A DNA stretch of 41,640 bases from an uncultured Prevotella sp. GTDB lineage: Bacteria > Bacteroidota > Bacteroidia > Bacteroidales > Bacteroidaceae. The position numbers were made by a program, and so were the translations under genes. The DNA lies in assembly GCA_900317685.1 (NCBI GenBank), contig ONHQ01000027.1, positions 1-41,640 on the forward strand. The letters are read 5' to 3'. Shown one piece after another: positions 6,351 to 15,400 of the stretch (position 1 is the stretch's first letter; every line of letters starts with the position of its first letter). A model generated the notes under the pieces. It searched no databases and was not told where the DNA came from. It saw nothing but the letters and a program-made list of their open reading frames with translations.

Positions 6351-7388
6351 TTACTGTTTCACTTCCATCACCCAACCCTGAGCAAACTCGTCATAGTTGG
6401 CAAGCTTGTTTCGAATCTTTTGAGCCTCACGTGCAGAGGGATACATCCCATAGACCACTTTTCTGCGGCCTCTGAGCACCAACACCTTTGCACTGTCCAA
6501 ACCTCTTTTATGGAGTTTCTGCACATAAGCCTCAGCATTGACCCTGCTGACCTGACTGGCCAGAACAATCGTATAGCCTGCCTCGACAGTTTGTTCTGCC
6601 TTGGCTTTCTGCGCTGCACTGTCTTGCTTGGCTTTTTGGATCAAAGCCTTCACATTGGCATTCTTGACTGTCTCACCAACCGACTTTTCACCGAATGTCT
6701 TCTGCTGCGGCAAGACGGGTTGGAGCAGATCGGTGTTGACCCGGCTCTCGATAACTCCCTGGCCATTGCTCAGCCGTGTCGGCAAGAGCAAAAAGACAAT
6801 GAGAGCAATGCAGGCCACCGCAACGTTGCGCCACAAAGCTATGAGCCGTGCGTCTTGCTTGACACGCTTGCCTCCAAGCCTCTCCTCACCGTCAGCACTC
6901 TGAATCTCCGGCATCGCAGCAGCCGGCATCGTGGCAGTGTCGCCTTCTTCCGTCTCTTTTGCAGCGGGCGCGAGTGCCTTCATCTCAAACGAGCCTAATC
7001 CATAGAGCGAAGGAGTGAGAATACCTGCCTCACAGGGCGAGAACTCATAATGACCATCACTGTTGACCCGGAGAGTTCCAATATCTGTCAACTCGTAAAA
7101 GCCTTCATTCTCAAGATGCCCTTTCAGTTCGCGCACTTCCTCCTCTATGCGTTTGCAGGCATCGGGATAGCTGATATCATAAGCTTCGACATAAGACTGG
7201 GTAAGCAATGAGTCATTGATGGTGAGCTTTGGATTGAAGCCCACCGTGCGCTTTGGCGGCAGGAAGGTGCCGTCGGTCTGGTCATATATTGCGCTGACAT
7301 AGTGCGCCATAAACCCGCCGAAGCCGGGGACTATGACACAATCATTGTCCAAAAGCAATATTTCTATATGTCTACTTAATTCTATCAC
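6351..7388 (-). CDS. HU-CCDC81 / transmembrane / SPOR domain protein
   Basis: Starting from the GTG, the 345-residue protein has two N-terminal HU-CCDC81-type domains (IELSRHIEILLLDNDCVIVPGFGG and a second around YELTDIGTLRVNSDGHYEFSP). A charged linker and one membrane segment (NVAVACIALIVFLLLP, about residues 188-203) follow. The C-terminus is a SPOR domain (AGYTIVLASQVSRVNAEAY through YGMYPSAREAQ). SPOR domains bind peptidoglycan stripped of peptides at division sites, so this is likely an inner-membrane protein linking a cytoplasmic HU-like module to the cell wall. I chose the GTG because the promoter box ends five bases before it and family members begin near IELS. An ATG 36 bases upstream is the alternative. 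Confidence 0.87.
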   Translation of the reverse strand: MIELSRHIEILLLDNDCVIVPGFGGFMAHYVSAIYDQTDGTFLPPKRTVGFNPKLTINDSLLTQSYVEAYDISYPDACKRIEEEVRELKGHLENEGFYELTDIGTLRVNSDGHYEFSPCEAGILTPSLYGLGSFEMKALAPAAKETEEGDTATMPAAAMPEIQSADGEERLGGKRVKQDARLIALWRNVAVACIALIVFLLLPTRLSNGQGVIESRVNTDLLQPVLPQQKTFGEKSVGETVKNANVKALIQKAKQDSAAQKAKAEQTVEAGYTIVLASQVSRVNAEAYVQKLHKRGLDSAKVLVLRGRRKVVYGMYPSAREAQKIRNKLANYDEFAQGWVMEVKQ

Positions 7389-7393
7389 GCTTG

Positions 7394-7424
7394 CAAAATT
7401 AAGAAAAAAGGGCATAATCTCCAA
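7394..7424 (-). promoter_or_regulatory. Consensus promoter overlapping the start of the HU-CCDC81/SPOR gene
   Basis: TTG (7424-7422), exactly 20 bases, TAATTTTG (7401-7394). The expected start of transcription is at or next to the GTG codon at 7388, predicting a leaderless mRNA. Confidence 0.75.
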
Positions 7425-7495
7425 AAAATAGCATAGTAAAAATCAGACCAGATATTTTTTTTAGACAACTCTGCGAATTATTCAAATGAATTTGT

Positions 7496-7503
7496 TATCT
7501 TTG
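7496..7503 (+). promoter_or_regulatory. -7 box for rfbC
   Basis: TATCTTTG, followed by T, lies 24 bases before the rfbC ATG. It argues against an in-frame ATG located before the box. No ideal TTG is seen. Confidence 0.6.
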
Positions 7504-7527
7504 TGGCAAAATATTACGAAAGACAAT

Positions 7528-8076
7528 ATGGAATACGAAGAGACAAGTATCAAAGGGGTTTGGATATTGACTCCAAAAGTATTTAACGATAACCGCGGAT
7601 ATTTCTTCGAGGCATGGAAAAAGAGTGACTTTGAGGCTCATGTGGGCAAGGTGGATTTCATCCAGGACAATGAGTCAAAGTCTTCTTACGGCGTATTGCG
7701 TGGCTTGCATTACCAAAAGGGTGAATACTCTCAGGCAAAGCTGGTCAGAGTTATCAAAGGCAAGGTGCTTGACGTGGCCGTCGATCTTCGTAAGTCCTCA
7801 CCGACTTTTGGCAAGCATGTCATGGTCGAGTTGTCCGAGGACAACAAGCGCCAACTTTTCATTCCGCGCGGCTTTGCCCATGGCTTCCTGGTACTGAGTC
7901 CAGAGGCTGTCTTCACGTATAAAGTCGACAACATCTACGCTCCCGCCCACGAGGCAAGCATCCGCTGGAACGATCCACAGATTGGCATCAACTGGCCTAT
8001 CGACCAGAAAGATGTTGTCACCAGCCCTAAGGATTTGGAAGGTAAAGACTTTAAAGACGCTGACTTCTTTGAGTAA
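7528..8076 (+). CDS. rfbC: dTDP-4-dehydrorhamnose 3,5-epimerase
   Basis: RfbC/RmlC epimerises C3 and C5 of dTDP-4-keto-6-deoxyglucose in the dTDP-L-rhamnose pathway for surface polysaccharides. The 182 residues match the usual cupin length. Seen are FFEAWKKSDF, the catalytic His61 in GVLRGLHYQ, Lys71 in AKLVRVIKG, PRGFAHGFLVL, and catalytic Tyr131 in TYKVDNIY. The other rhamnose genes (rfbA, rfbB, rfbD) are not in this window. The ugd gene follows by 37 bases in the same direction, so the two probably form a nucleotide-sugar operon. The start at MEYEE is supported by the promoter position. Confidence 0.95.
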   Translation: MEYEETSIKGVWILTPKVFNDNRGYFFEAWKKSDFEAHVGKVDFIQDNESKSSYGVLRGLHYQKGEYSQAKLVRVIKGKVLDVAVDLRKSSPTFGKHVMVELSEDNKRQLFIPRGFAHGFLVLSPEAVFTYKVDNIYAPAHEASIRWNDPQIGINWPIDQKDVVTSPKDLEGKDFKDADFFE

Positions 8077-8113
8077 TAGCCTCATAGCGCAAACTTAGCT
8101 TTACACGTAAGAA

Positions 8114-9430
8114 ATGAACATAGCAATAGTTGGAACCGGATACGTAGGACTCGTCAGTGGCACATGCTTTGCCGACACAGGAGCCATTGTCACCTGTGTA
8201 GACACCAATGCAGAGAAGATCCAGCGTCTCCAAAACAACGATATACCTATCTATGAGCCAGGTCTCGTAGAGTTGGTTCAGAAAAATGTCAAGGCAGGCC
8301 GATTGAAGTTCACAACCGACCTGGCTTCCATTGTCAACGACCAGGAGATCATCTTCACGGCAGTAGGCACACCACCCGACGAGGATGGCTCGGCCGACTT
8401 GACCTATGTGTTGCAGGTAGCCAAGACCATAGGACAGAGCCTCAATAGATATGCCGTCGTTGTCACCAAGAGCACAGTGCCAGTAGGCACCGCCAAGAAA
8501 GTCAAGGACACTATCCAGGAGGAACTGGACAAGCGGGGTGCGAAGGTGGACTTCGACGTAGCCAGTAACCCGGAATTTCTCAAAGAGGGCAACGCCATTA
8601 AGGACTTCATGAGTCCCGACCGCGTGGTCATCGGCGTGGAGTCAGAGCGGGCTAAAGAGATTCTCACACGACTCTACAAGCCTTTCCTGATCAACAACTT
8701 CCGGGTAATCTTCATGGACATACCCAGTGCCGAGATGACCAAATATGCTGCCAACTCAATGCTCGCTACCCGCATCTCGTTTATGAACGACATGGCCAAC
8801 CTCTGTGAGCTGGTGCATGCCGACATCAACATGGTCAGACAGGGCATCGGCAGCGACACCCGTATCGGCCGCAAATTTCTTTATGCCGGCTGCGGTTATG
8901 GCGGCTCGTGCTTCCCCAAAGATGTGAAGGCACTCATCAAGACTGCCGACGACAACGGTTATTCTATGGAAGTGCTCAAAGCTGTGGAGCACGTCAATGA
9001 ACATCAGAAGACTGTGCTCTTCAAAAAACTCCAGAAAGCCTACGGCACGGAGAACCTCAAAGGCAAGACCATTGCCCTGTGGGGACTGGCCTTCAAACCC
9101 GAAACCGACGACATGCGCGAGTCCACTGCCCTGGTTATCATCAAGCTGTTGAAGGACGCCGGTTGCACGATCCGCGCTTACGATCCCGTAGCGATGGACG
9201 AGTGCAAACGTCGTGTCGGTGATGCCGTCGTCTATTGCCACGACATGTACGACGCCATCGACCAGGCCGACGCGCTGCTCTTGCTTACCGAGTGGAAAGA
9301 GTTCCGCCTGCCCAACTGGAATGTCATCGCCCACGCCATGCGACGGCCACTGGTCATTGACGGCCGAAACATCTTTGATGCCAAGGAACTTGGCCAGGCC
9401 GGAATCGAATATCACTGCATTGGACAATAG
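8114..9430 (+). CDS. ugd: UDP-glucose 6-dehydrogenase
   Basis: This cytoplasmic enzyme oxidises UDP-glucose twice with NAD+ to UDP-glucuronate, a precursor for capsule and other glycans. The N-terminal Rossmann motif is IAIVGTGYVGLV. Lys210 (MTKYAANS) and catalytic Cys266 (GYGGSCFPKD) are in place, and the C-terminal UDP-binding domain contains LWGLAFKPETDDMRES. At 438 residues it has family length and appears intact. It follows rfbC, indicating coordinated supply of activated sugars. The next gene, a lipoprotein, begins 56 bases later and may be part of the same transcript. Confidence 0.96.
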   Translation: MNIAIVGTGYVGLVSGTCFADTGAIVTCVDTNAEKIQRLQNNDIPIYEPGLVELVQKNVKAGRLKFTTDLASIVNDQEIIFTAVGTPPDEDGSADLTYVLQVAKTIGQSLNRYAVVVTKSTVPVGTAKKVKDTIQEELDKRGAKVDFDVASNPEFLKEGNAIKDFMSPDRVVIGVESERAKEILTRLYKPFLINNFRVIFMDIPSAEMTKYAANSMLATRISFMNDMANLCELVHADINMVRQGIGSDTRIGRKFLYAGCGYGGSCFPKDVKALIKTADDNGYSMEVLKAVEHVNEHQKTVLFKKLQKAYGTENLKGKTIALWGLAFKPETDDMRESTALVIIKLLKDAGCTIRAYDPVAMDECKRRVGDAVVYCHDMYDAIDQADALLLLTEWKEFRLPNWNVIAHAMRRPLVIDGRNIFDAKELGQAGIEYHCIGQ

Positions 9431-9486
9431 TCCTTCATCATTTGTCAACAAGGTATCGTGACACACCTATATATAATATGTAGTCT

Positions 9487-10290
9487 ATGAAAAAGCATTT
9501 CTTTCTGCTGATATGTTTACTCTCTGCATTGGCAATGAGTATTGGCGGATGCCGTGATCGGGCCAAACAAGTTTCAGCTCCGCAAGAAGACCTCGCAGCC
9601 AAGAAGATGCTACAAGGTATATGGGTGAACGAAGATGAGGAGAGTGTCGCCTTCGAAGCCCAAGGCGACTCAATCTTCTATCCCGACACGACCAGCCAGC
9701 CCGTGAGGTTCCAGATCATTGAGGACACGCTCGTCCTGCATGGTGCAGAGGACATCAAGTACCCCATCATCAAGCAGACTGCTCACCTGTTTATCTTCAA
9801 AAACCAAAACGGCGACGAAGTGAAACTCGAAAAAAGTGACGATCCGGATGATGCCGTACAGTTTACGCACCAAAAGCCAAAGGCTGTCAACCAAAACCAG
9901 CTCATCAAGCGCGACACCATCGTCAGTTACAACAATGTCGGCTACCACTGCTATGTCACCGTCAACCCTACTACCTATAAGGTTGTCAAAGCATCATACA
10001 ACGACGAAGGCGTGGAGGTGGACAATGTCTATTACGACAACATCGTCAACCTCAATGTCTATCATGGTGCTACAAAACTCTTCTCCGGTGACTTCCGTAA
10101 GCAGCAATTCAAGCACATCGTTCCCAATGACTTTCTGAGTCAGGCTATCCTCAGTGATCTGATCTTCGACTCTATCGACAAGAATGGCGTTCACTACGTT
10201 GCCGTGTTGGTCATTCCCGACAGCATGAGCAGCTATGAAGTGCTGTTGACCGTCAGCTATACCGGACACTTGCAGATGCGGTTGAAATAG
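9487..10290 (+). CDS. Putative lipoprotein, DUF4738-like
   Basis: The 267-residue protein has a lipoprotein signal: basic MKKH, a hydrophobic stretch and the lipobox-like SIGGC with Cys22. The mature part is polar with beta-rich segments (MLQGIWVNEDEESVAFEAQGD, IIEDTLVLHG, VSYNNVGYHCYVTVNP) and no catalytic motif I recognise. It resembles Bacteroidales proteins carrying DUF4738, but I am not certain of that name. No transmembrane segment is seen after the signal. It is probably anchored in the envelope; its role is unknown, and its place after rfbC-ugd may be incidental. Confidence 0.65.
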   Translation: MKKHFFLLICLLSALAMSIGGCRDRAKQVSAPQEDLAAKKMLQGIWVNEDEESVAFEAQGDSIFYPDTTSQPVRFQIIEDTLVLHGAEDIKYPIIKQTAHLFIFKNQNGDEVKLEKSDDPDDAVQFTHQKPKAVNQNQLIKRDTIVSYNNVGYHCYVTVNPTTYKVVKASYNDEGVEVDNVYYDNIVNLNVYHGATKLFSGDFRKQQFKHIVPNDFLSQAILSDLIFDSIDKNGVHYVAVLVIPDSMSSYEVLLTVSYTGHLQMRLK

Positions 10291-10360
10291 ACGTATCTGG
10301 CCTGTTTTAAGGTGTAAAACAAAGAAAATCGTTAGCCAAGGGTCTGTTTTTCTTGCATTC

Positions 10361-10393
10361 TTGCATGATTGTAGCCAAAATAACGTAAATTTG
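10361..10393 (+). promoter_or_regulatory. Promoter of the his operon
   Basis: TTG at 10361-10363, 22 bases, then TAAATTTG at 10386-10393 followed by C. The hisH ATG starts only eight bases after the box, leaving room for a leader of a few bases at most and no ribosome binding site. Confidence 0.65.
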
Positions 10394-10401
10394 CAGCAAT
10401 T

Positions 10402-10998
10402 ATGGAAATAGCGATCGTAAAATACAATGCGGGCAACATGTTTTCAGTGGTAAACGCCCTCAAACGGTTAGGTATCACCCCACAGATCACCGACGAGGCA
10501 GAACAGCTACAGAAGGCGGACCGTGTCCTTTTCCCAGGGCAAGGCAATGCCAAAACGGCCATGGACTATTTGCGCCAGCATGGACTCGACAAAATCATCA
10601 CAGGACTACGCCAACCCGTGCTGGGCATCTGCGTAGGACAGCAGTTGCTGTGCCGCCATTCTGAAGAGGGCGACACTCCCTGTCTGGGCATCTTTGACGT
10701 GGATGTGAAGAAATTCGTCCCACACCAGCATGACGAAAAAGTGCCTGCGATGGGATGGAATGAGCTCACCCATCTGAAATCTCCGCTATTCAAAGGACTC
10801 CACGAGGGCGATTATACCTATTTCGTACATAGCTATTATGTACCTGCATGCGAAGACACGATCGCCCAAGCCAACTATATTCTCCCCTACTCCGCTGCCA
10901 TCCATAAGGATAACTTTTGGGCTACACAATTCCACCCTGAAAAGAGTGGACCAGTGGGAGAGACTATTCTACGCAACTTCTTGGAAATAAAAGATTAA
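10402..10998 (+). CDS. hisH: Imidazole glycerol phosphate synthase, glutaminase subunit
   Basis: HisH releases ammonia from glutamine and channels it to HisF for the fifth step of histidine synthesis. The 198-residue class I amidotransferase has the nucleophile Cys77 in LGICVGQQLL and the His178/Glu180 pair in TQFHPEKSG. FPGQGNAKTAM forms the oxyanion-strand region. It is first in the operon hisH-hisA-hisF-hisIE, a common Bacteroidota arrangement in which the remaining his genes are elsewhere. Its start is nearly at the transcription start, as described for the promoter. Confidence 0.96.
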   Translation: MEIAIVKYNAGNMFSVVNALKRLGITPQITDEAEQLQKADRVLFPGQGNAKTAMDYLRQHGLDKIITGLRQPVLGICVGQQLLCRHSEEGDTPCLGIFDVDVKKFVPHQHDEKVPAMGWNELTHLKSPLFKGLHEGDYTYFVHSYYVPACEDTIAQANYILPYSAAIHKDNFWATQFHPEKSGPVGETILRNFLEIKD

Positions 10999-11010
10999 TC
11001 AGGATCAGCC

Positions 11011-11751
11011 ATGCACAACATAGAACTCATTCCAGCCATAGACATCATCGACGGCAAATGCGTGCGTCTCACCCGCGGTGATTACCAACAGATGGCCACC
11101 TACAACGACGATCCCGTGGACCAGGCCAAGCAGTTTGAATCGCTTGGCTTCCGGCGCTTGCACGTCGTGGACCTCGATGGCGCCAAATCCAAACATGTCG
11201 TCAACGTAGACGTACTTTCAGCCATCACCCACTCCACCAGCCTCATCGTAGACTTTGGCGGGGGCGTGAAGAGTAACGAAGACCTCGACCGCGCCTTTCA
11301 GGCAGGAGCCTCCATGGTCACCGCAGGCAGCATCGCTGTCACCCACCCTGAAGAAGTGGAGAAATGGATCGAGCACTTTGGTGCCGACCGCATCATCCTC
11401 GGTGCTGACGCTCACGAGGGGCGCATCAGCATCAACGGCTGGAAAGAAGACTCCTCCGTCAGTCTGACGGATTTTCTGCGTCTGTGGGTAGAGTCCGGCA
11501 TCACCAAGGTGCTCTGCACCGACATCTCACGTGACGGCACACTGCAAGGTCCTTCTACAGCACTCTACCGTGACATCATGGCACGCTATCCCCATTTGCA
11601 GCTCATCGCCAGCGGTGGCGTGGGCAGCATAGCAGACATCGCCGCGCTCGACCAGGCCAAGGTGCCCGCCGTGGTCTTCGGTAAAGCTTGGTACGAAGGA
11701 AAAATCACGGCCGCAGACATACAACCATACATCAACGCCAAAGACAGATAA
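11011..11751 (+). CDS. hisA: ProFAR isomerase (phosphoribosylformimino-AICAR-P isomerase)
   Basis: HisA performs an Amadori rearrangement of ProFAR to PRFAR, the substrate of HisH-HisF. The 246-residue TIM barrel begins [20 protein letters not shown], with catalytic Asp11, and has the second acid Asp133 in [10 protein letters not shown]. Phosphate-binding loops DFGGGVKS and ASGGVGS are present. It starts 12 bases after hisH and hisF follows two bases after its stop, so translation is tightly coupled. Confidence 0.96.
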   Translation: MHNIELIPAIDIIDGKCVRLTRGDYQQMATYNDDPVDQAKQFESLGFRRLHVVDLDGAKSKHVVNVDVLSAITHSTSLIVDFGGGVKSNEDLDRAFQAGASMVTAGSIAVTHPEEVEKWIEHFGADRIILGADAHEGRISINGWKEDSSVSLTDFLRLWVESGITKVLCTDISRDGTLQGPSTALYRDIMARYPHLQLIASGGVGSIADIAALDQAKVPAVVFGKAWYEGKITAADIQPYINAKDR

Positions 11752-11753
11752 AG

Positions 11754-12509
11754 ATGTTAGCAAAACGTATCATACCCTGCCTCGATGTCAAAGACGGCGA
11801 GACCGTCAAAGGCACACATTTCGTCAACCTACGGCAGGCCGGCGATCCTGTGGAACTGGGAAAAGAATACAGCCGACAAGGTGCTGACGAACTGGTGTAT
11901 CTCGACATCACGGCAACCTCCGACGGACGAAAGACCTTCACAGATCTCGTCACGAGGATAGCCCGGGAAATCAATATCCCCTTCACTGTCGGAGGCGGCA
12001 TAGAAAGCATTGCCGACGTAGAGCGTCTGCTCTATGCCGGGGCCGATAAGATCAGCATCAACTCGGCAGCAATCCGTCACCCCGAACTCATTGACGAGAT
12101 TGCCAAGCGTTTCGGCTCGCAGGTATGCGTGTGCGCCATCGACGCACGCAATGATGCCGACGGCTGGCACTGCTATATCAAAGGCGGACGGGAGCGCACA
12201 CCCCTACGCCTCATGGACTGGGCCCGCGAGGTCGCTGACCGGGGGGGCGGAGAAATTCTCTTCACCAGCATGGATCACGACGGTGTCAAGCAGGGCTTTG
12301 CCAATGAGGCTCTGGCGCAACTGTCGTCGGAAGTGTCGATACCGGTAATCGCCAGCGGCGGTGCAGGCAAGAAAGAGCATTTCCGTGATGCCTTCACACT
12401 AGGTAAGGCCGATGCCGCGTTGGCAGCCTCGGTCTTCCACTTTGGTGAGATCACCATCCCCGACCTGAAGCAATACCTCAGGAGCGAGGGCATCAATGTG
12501 AGAGTATAA
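11754..12509 (+). CDS. hisF: Imidazole glycerol phosphate synthase, cyclase subunit
   Basis: HisF uses ammonia from HisH to convert PRFAR into imidazole glycerol phosphate and AICAR. The 251-residue TIM barrel starts [20 protein letters not shown]. Catalytic Asp11 and Asp130 ([10 protein letters not shown]) are present, as are the phosphate loops FTVGGGI and IASGGAG. I used the ATG two bases after hisA; a longer frame upstream overlaps hisA and has no family similarity. AICAR made here feeds back into purine synthesis. Confidence 0.96.
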   Translation: MLAKRIIPCLDVKDGETVKGTHFVNLRQAGDPVELGKEYSRQGADELVYLDITATSDGRKTFTDLVTRIAREINIPFTVGGGIESIADVERLLYAGADKISINSAAIRHPELIDEIAKRFGSQVCVCAIDARNDADGWHCYIKGGRERTPLRLMDWAREVADRGGGEILFTSMDHDGVKQGFANEALAQLSSEVSIPVIASGGAGKKEHFRDAFTLGKADAALAASVFHFGEITIPDLKQYLRSEGINVRV

Positions 12510-12553
12510 ACAGATTTAGATACGCAACATATCATTCGTAAATAAAGGACAAC

Positions 12554-13192
12554 ATGGAAATAGACTTTGAGAAAATGGGAGGACTGGTTCCTGCCATTAT
12601 ACAGGATGCTACTACCAAGAACGTGCTCATGCTGGGCTTCATGAATCCGGAAGCCTATCAGAAAACCATGGACACGAAATTGGTCACGTTTTGGAGCCGT
12701 TCACGCAACTGCCTTTGGACCAAAGGCGAGACATCCGGCAACTACCTGCATCTGGTTTCTATCCAAAGTGACTGCGACAATGACACGTTACTGATCAAAG
12801 TCAATCCTGACGGTCCCGTCTGTCACAAAGGCACCGACACATGCTGGGGCGACACCAACGAATGCAATCCCGTGGAATTTCTCAGCGAACTGCAGGACTT
12901 CATCAACAAGCGCAGAGAGGAAATGCCGGAGAACAGCTATACGACGAGCCTCTTCCGCAAAGGCATCAACAAGATTGCCCAAAAGGTCGGCGAGGAAGCC
13001 GTTGAGACCGTGATCGAAGCTGTCGGAGGCACGGAAGAGCAGCTCGTCTATGAGGGTGCTGACCTTCTCTACCATCTCATTGTGTTGTTGAGTGCCAAAG
13101 GGCTGCGCATTGAGACGCTTGCCAACGAACTCGCTAAGCGCCATAACCCTAACTGGGACAAGGCCCGTCGCATCAAGAAGTCTCACGAATAG
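12554..13192 (+). CDS. hisIE: Bifunctional phosphoribosyl-AMP cyclohydrolase / phosphoribosyl-ATP pyrophosphohydrolase
   Basis: This fusion carries out the second and third steps of histidine synthesis. The HisI half (about 1-105) has KLVTFWSRSRNCLWTKGETSGN and zinc-type cysteines in QSDCDNDTL and VCHKGTDTCW. The HisE half (about 112-205) has the helical NTP-pyrophosphatase motif KVGEEAVETVIEA and the acidic YEGADLLYHL segment. At 212 residues it is the normal fused length. It closes the his operon, 44 bases after hisF. Confidence 0.95.
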   Translation: MEIDFEKMGGLVPAIIQDATTKNVLMLGFMNPEAYQKTMDTKLVTFWSRSRNCLWTKGETSGNYLHLVSIQSDCDNDTLLIKVNPDGPVCHKGTDTCWGDTNECNPVEFLSELQDFINKRREEMPENSYTTSLFRKGINKIAQKVGEEAVETVIEAVGGTEEQLVYEGADLLYHLIVLLSAKGLRIETLANELAKRHNPNWDKARRIKKSHE

Positions 13193-13249
13193 AAAGTACT
13201 TTGTACTGTTCGTTCAGATTTGTCTCTTTGAAAAATATATCAGTTGATC

Positions 13250-13966
13250 ATGCTTATCGATTATCATAAAGTAAATATTTACCAACAAGACAAGCTTATC
13301 CTCCACGACGTGGACTTCCATGCCGAGGAAGGAGAATTTATCTATTTGATAGGAAAGGTGGGATCAGGAAAGAGCTCTCTGCTCAAAACATTTTATTGCG
13401 AGCTTGACCTTCCCCAGAAAGAAACAGACACAGCCCAAGTTTTGGGACGTGATCTGAAAGTGCTCAAGCGCAAGGAAGTGCCTGCTCTCCGCAAGGAGAT
13501 GGGCATCATCTTTCAGGATTTCCAGTTGCTCCATGACCAGACCGTTTACCGCAACCTGCGTTTCGTGCTCAAGGCCACGGGCTGGAAAGACAAAAAGAAG
13601 ATAGACCAGCGTATCGACGAGGTGCTTGAGGCTGTGGGCATGGCCGACCGAAAAGAGAGTATGCCCCACGAACTGTCTGGCGGTGAGCAACAGCGCGTCT
13701 CCATCGCACGTGCCCTGCTCAACCATCCCAAGATCATCATTGCCGACGAGCCTACCGGCAATCTCGATCCTGAGACGGCATGCAACATCGTGAAGTTGCT
13801 CAAGGACATCACCACCACAGGCACGGCTGTTGTCATGTCGACCCACAACATCCCACTACTCGACCGCTTCCCTGGTATCGTGTACCGATGCAAGGAAGGG
13901 CAACTCAGCGATGTCACCAAAGAATACTCCAACCTCGACCTCACCGAGGACGAGGCTACGGTGTAG
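13250..13966 (+). CDS. ftsE: FtsE-like cell division ABC transporter ATPase
   Basis: The 238-residue ABC ATPase has Walker [10 protein letters not shown] (35-43), Q-loop IIFQDFQLL (Gln89), signature LSGGEQQRV (142-150) and Walker [13 protein letters not shown]. Lengths and the compact form fit FtsE, which with membrane partner FtsX controls peptidoglycan hydrolases at the septum. No ftsX is adjacent; in Bacteroidota the two are often apart. The assignment to FtsE rather than a LolD/MacB-type ATPase rests on overall similarity and on the lysC-lysA neighbourhood. ATG at MLIDYH is preferred to a TTG six bases upstream. Confidence 0.82.
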   Translation: MLIDYHKVNIYQQDKLILHDVDFHAEEGEFIYLIGKVGSGKSSLLKTFYCELDLPQKETDTAQVLGRDLKVLKRKEVPALRKEMGIIFQDFQLLHDQTVYRNLRFVLKATGWKDKKKIDQRIDEVLEAVGMADRKESMPHELSGGEQQRVSIARALLNHPKIIIADEPTGNLDPETACNIVKLLKDITTTGTAVVMSTHNIPLLDRFPGIVYRCKEGQLSDVTKEYSNLDLTEDEATV

Positions 13967-14022
13967 CAGCATGGCACTCCTATTATAATATACAACACGT
14001 CAATCCATAAAGACTAAGCAAT

Positions 14023-15345
14023 ATGAAGGTTTTAAAATTTGGAGGTACTTCCGTCGGATCACCAGATCGAATGAAACATGTAGCAAAGCTCGTCACCGCT
14101 TCAGGCGAGCCCACCTTTGTCGTTCTCTCAGCCATGAGCGGCACCACAAACTCTCTCGTAGAGATCAGTAACTATCTCTACAAGAAAAATCCCGATGGTG
14201 CCAACGAGGTGATCAACAGCCTTGAGAAGAAATATATGAAGCATGTAGACGAACTTTACAACACAGACGCCTTCAAAAAGAAAACCGCTGAATTCCTTAC
14301 GGGTGAGTTCGACTATCTGCGCTCTTTCACCAAAGACCTTTTCACCAGCTTCGAGGAGAAGGCTGTTGTGGCCCAAGGTGAGGTGATGTCGACCAATATG
14401 GTTGTCAACTATCTCCAGGAGCAAGGCGTCGACGCAGTGCTGCTCAATGCCCTTGACTTCATGCGCACAGACAAGAACAGTGAGCCGGACACTCCATATA
14501 TTAAGGATAAGCTCCACGAGGTGATGGAGAAAAACCAAGGCCACCAGATCTATATCACTCAAGGCTTTGTCTGCCGCAACGCCTATGGCGAGGTCGACAA
14601 TCTGCAACGTGGAGGCTCTGACTACACAGCCTCTCTCATCGGCTCGGTACTTCCTGCCGACGAGATACAGATTTGGACAGACATCGACGGCATGCACAAC
14701 AACGACCCGCGTGTAGTGGATCACACCGAGGCCATCCACCAGCTCAACTTCGAGGAGGCTGCTGAGCTTGCCTACTTCGGCGCAAAGATTCTGCATCCTA
14801 CCTGCGTACAACCTGCCAAGTATGCCGGCATCCCCGTAAGACTGAAGAACACTCTCGACCCTGACGCTGAGGGAACCATCATCGACAACGTCCTCGTCAG
14901 AGGCAAGATCAAAGCCGTCGCCGCCAAAGACAATATCATCGCCATCAAGATCAAGTCGTCGCGCATGTTGCTGGCCACCGGCTTCCTGCGCAAGGTCTTT
15001 GAAATCTTCGAGAGCTACCAGACGCCTATCGACATGATCGCCACTTCCGAGGTCGGCGTGTCCATGAGCATCGACAATGACGCACATCTGAATGAGATCG
15101 TTGACGAGTTGAAGAAATATGGTACAGTCACCGTTGACACCGATATGTGCATCATCTGTGTCGTTGGTGATCTTGACTGGAGCAACCTCGGCTTCGAGAC
15201 ACTGGCAACAGAAGCCATGAAAAATATTCCGGTGAGAATGATCAGCTATGGCGGCAGCAACTACAACATCTCGTTCCTCATCCGTGAGGCCGACAAGAAG
15301 AGAGCGCTGCAAAGCCTCAGCGACACACTGTTCAACAATAAATAA
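14023..15345 (+). CDS. lysC: Aspartate kinase
   Basis: LysC phosphorylates aspartate, the first step to lysine/diaminopimelate, threonine and methionine. The catalytic domain shows KVLKFGGTSVGS (4-14), the GGSDYTASLIG nucleotide/aspartate region and the IWTDIDGMHNNDPRVV motif. Two ACT domains follow from about residue 300, including TSEVGVSMSIDN, suggesting feedback control by lysine, though the ligand is not proven. At 440 residues it is monofunctional. It lies 56 bases after ftsE and 55 before lysA. Confidence 0.95.
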   Translation: MKVLKFGGTSVGSPDRMKHVAKLVTASGEPTFVVLSAMSGTTNSLVEISNYLYKKNPDGANEVINSLEKKYMKHVDELYNTDAFKKKTAEFLTGEFDYLRSFTKDLFTSFEEKAVVAQGEVMSTNMVVNYLQEQGVDAVLLNALDFMRTDKNSEPDTPYIKDKLHEVMEKNQGHQIYITQGFVCRNAYGEVDNLQRGGSDYTASLIGSVLPADEIQIWTDIDGMHNNDPRVVDHTEAIHQLNFEEAAELAYFGAKILHPTCVQPAKYAGIPVRLKNTLDPDAEGTIIDNVLVRGKIKAVAAKDNIIAIKIKSSRMLLATGFLRKVFEIFESYQTPIDMIATSEVGVSMSIDNDAHLNEIVDELKKYGTVTVDTDMCIICVVGDLDWSNLGFETLATEAMKNIPVRMISYGGSNYNISFLIREADKKRALQSLSDTLFNNK

Positions 15346-15400
15346 CGCAAACAATATGAGGGATCCTCCGCGGATTCCTCACACAGGGAAAGAGAAAAGT

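Noticed and set aside
13190-13212. Short AAAGTACTTTGTACT repeat before ftsE as a promoter
   Set aside because: The spacing of TA and TTTG is one base short of the -7 consensus and no TTG is correctly placed.
14128-15354. Long open frame on the minus strand across lysC
   Set aside because: It is antisense to a complete, well-matched aspartate kinase and its translation shows no family motif; codon bias explains the open frame.
15356-15400. Alternative lysA start 45 bases upstream
   Set aside because: The added residues (MRDPPRIPHTGKEKS) have no LysA similarity and would cover a small hairpin; the inner ATG has a GGAAAGAG sequence before it.
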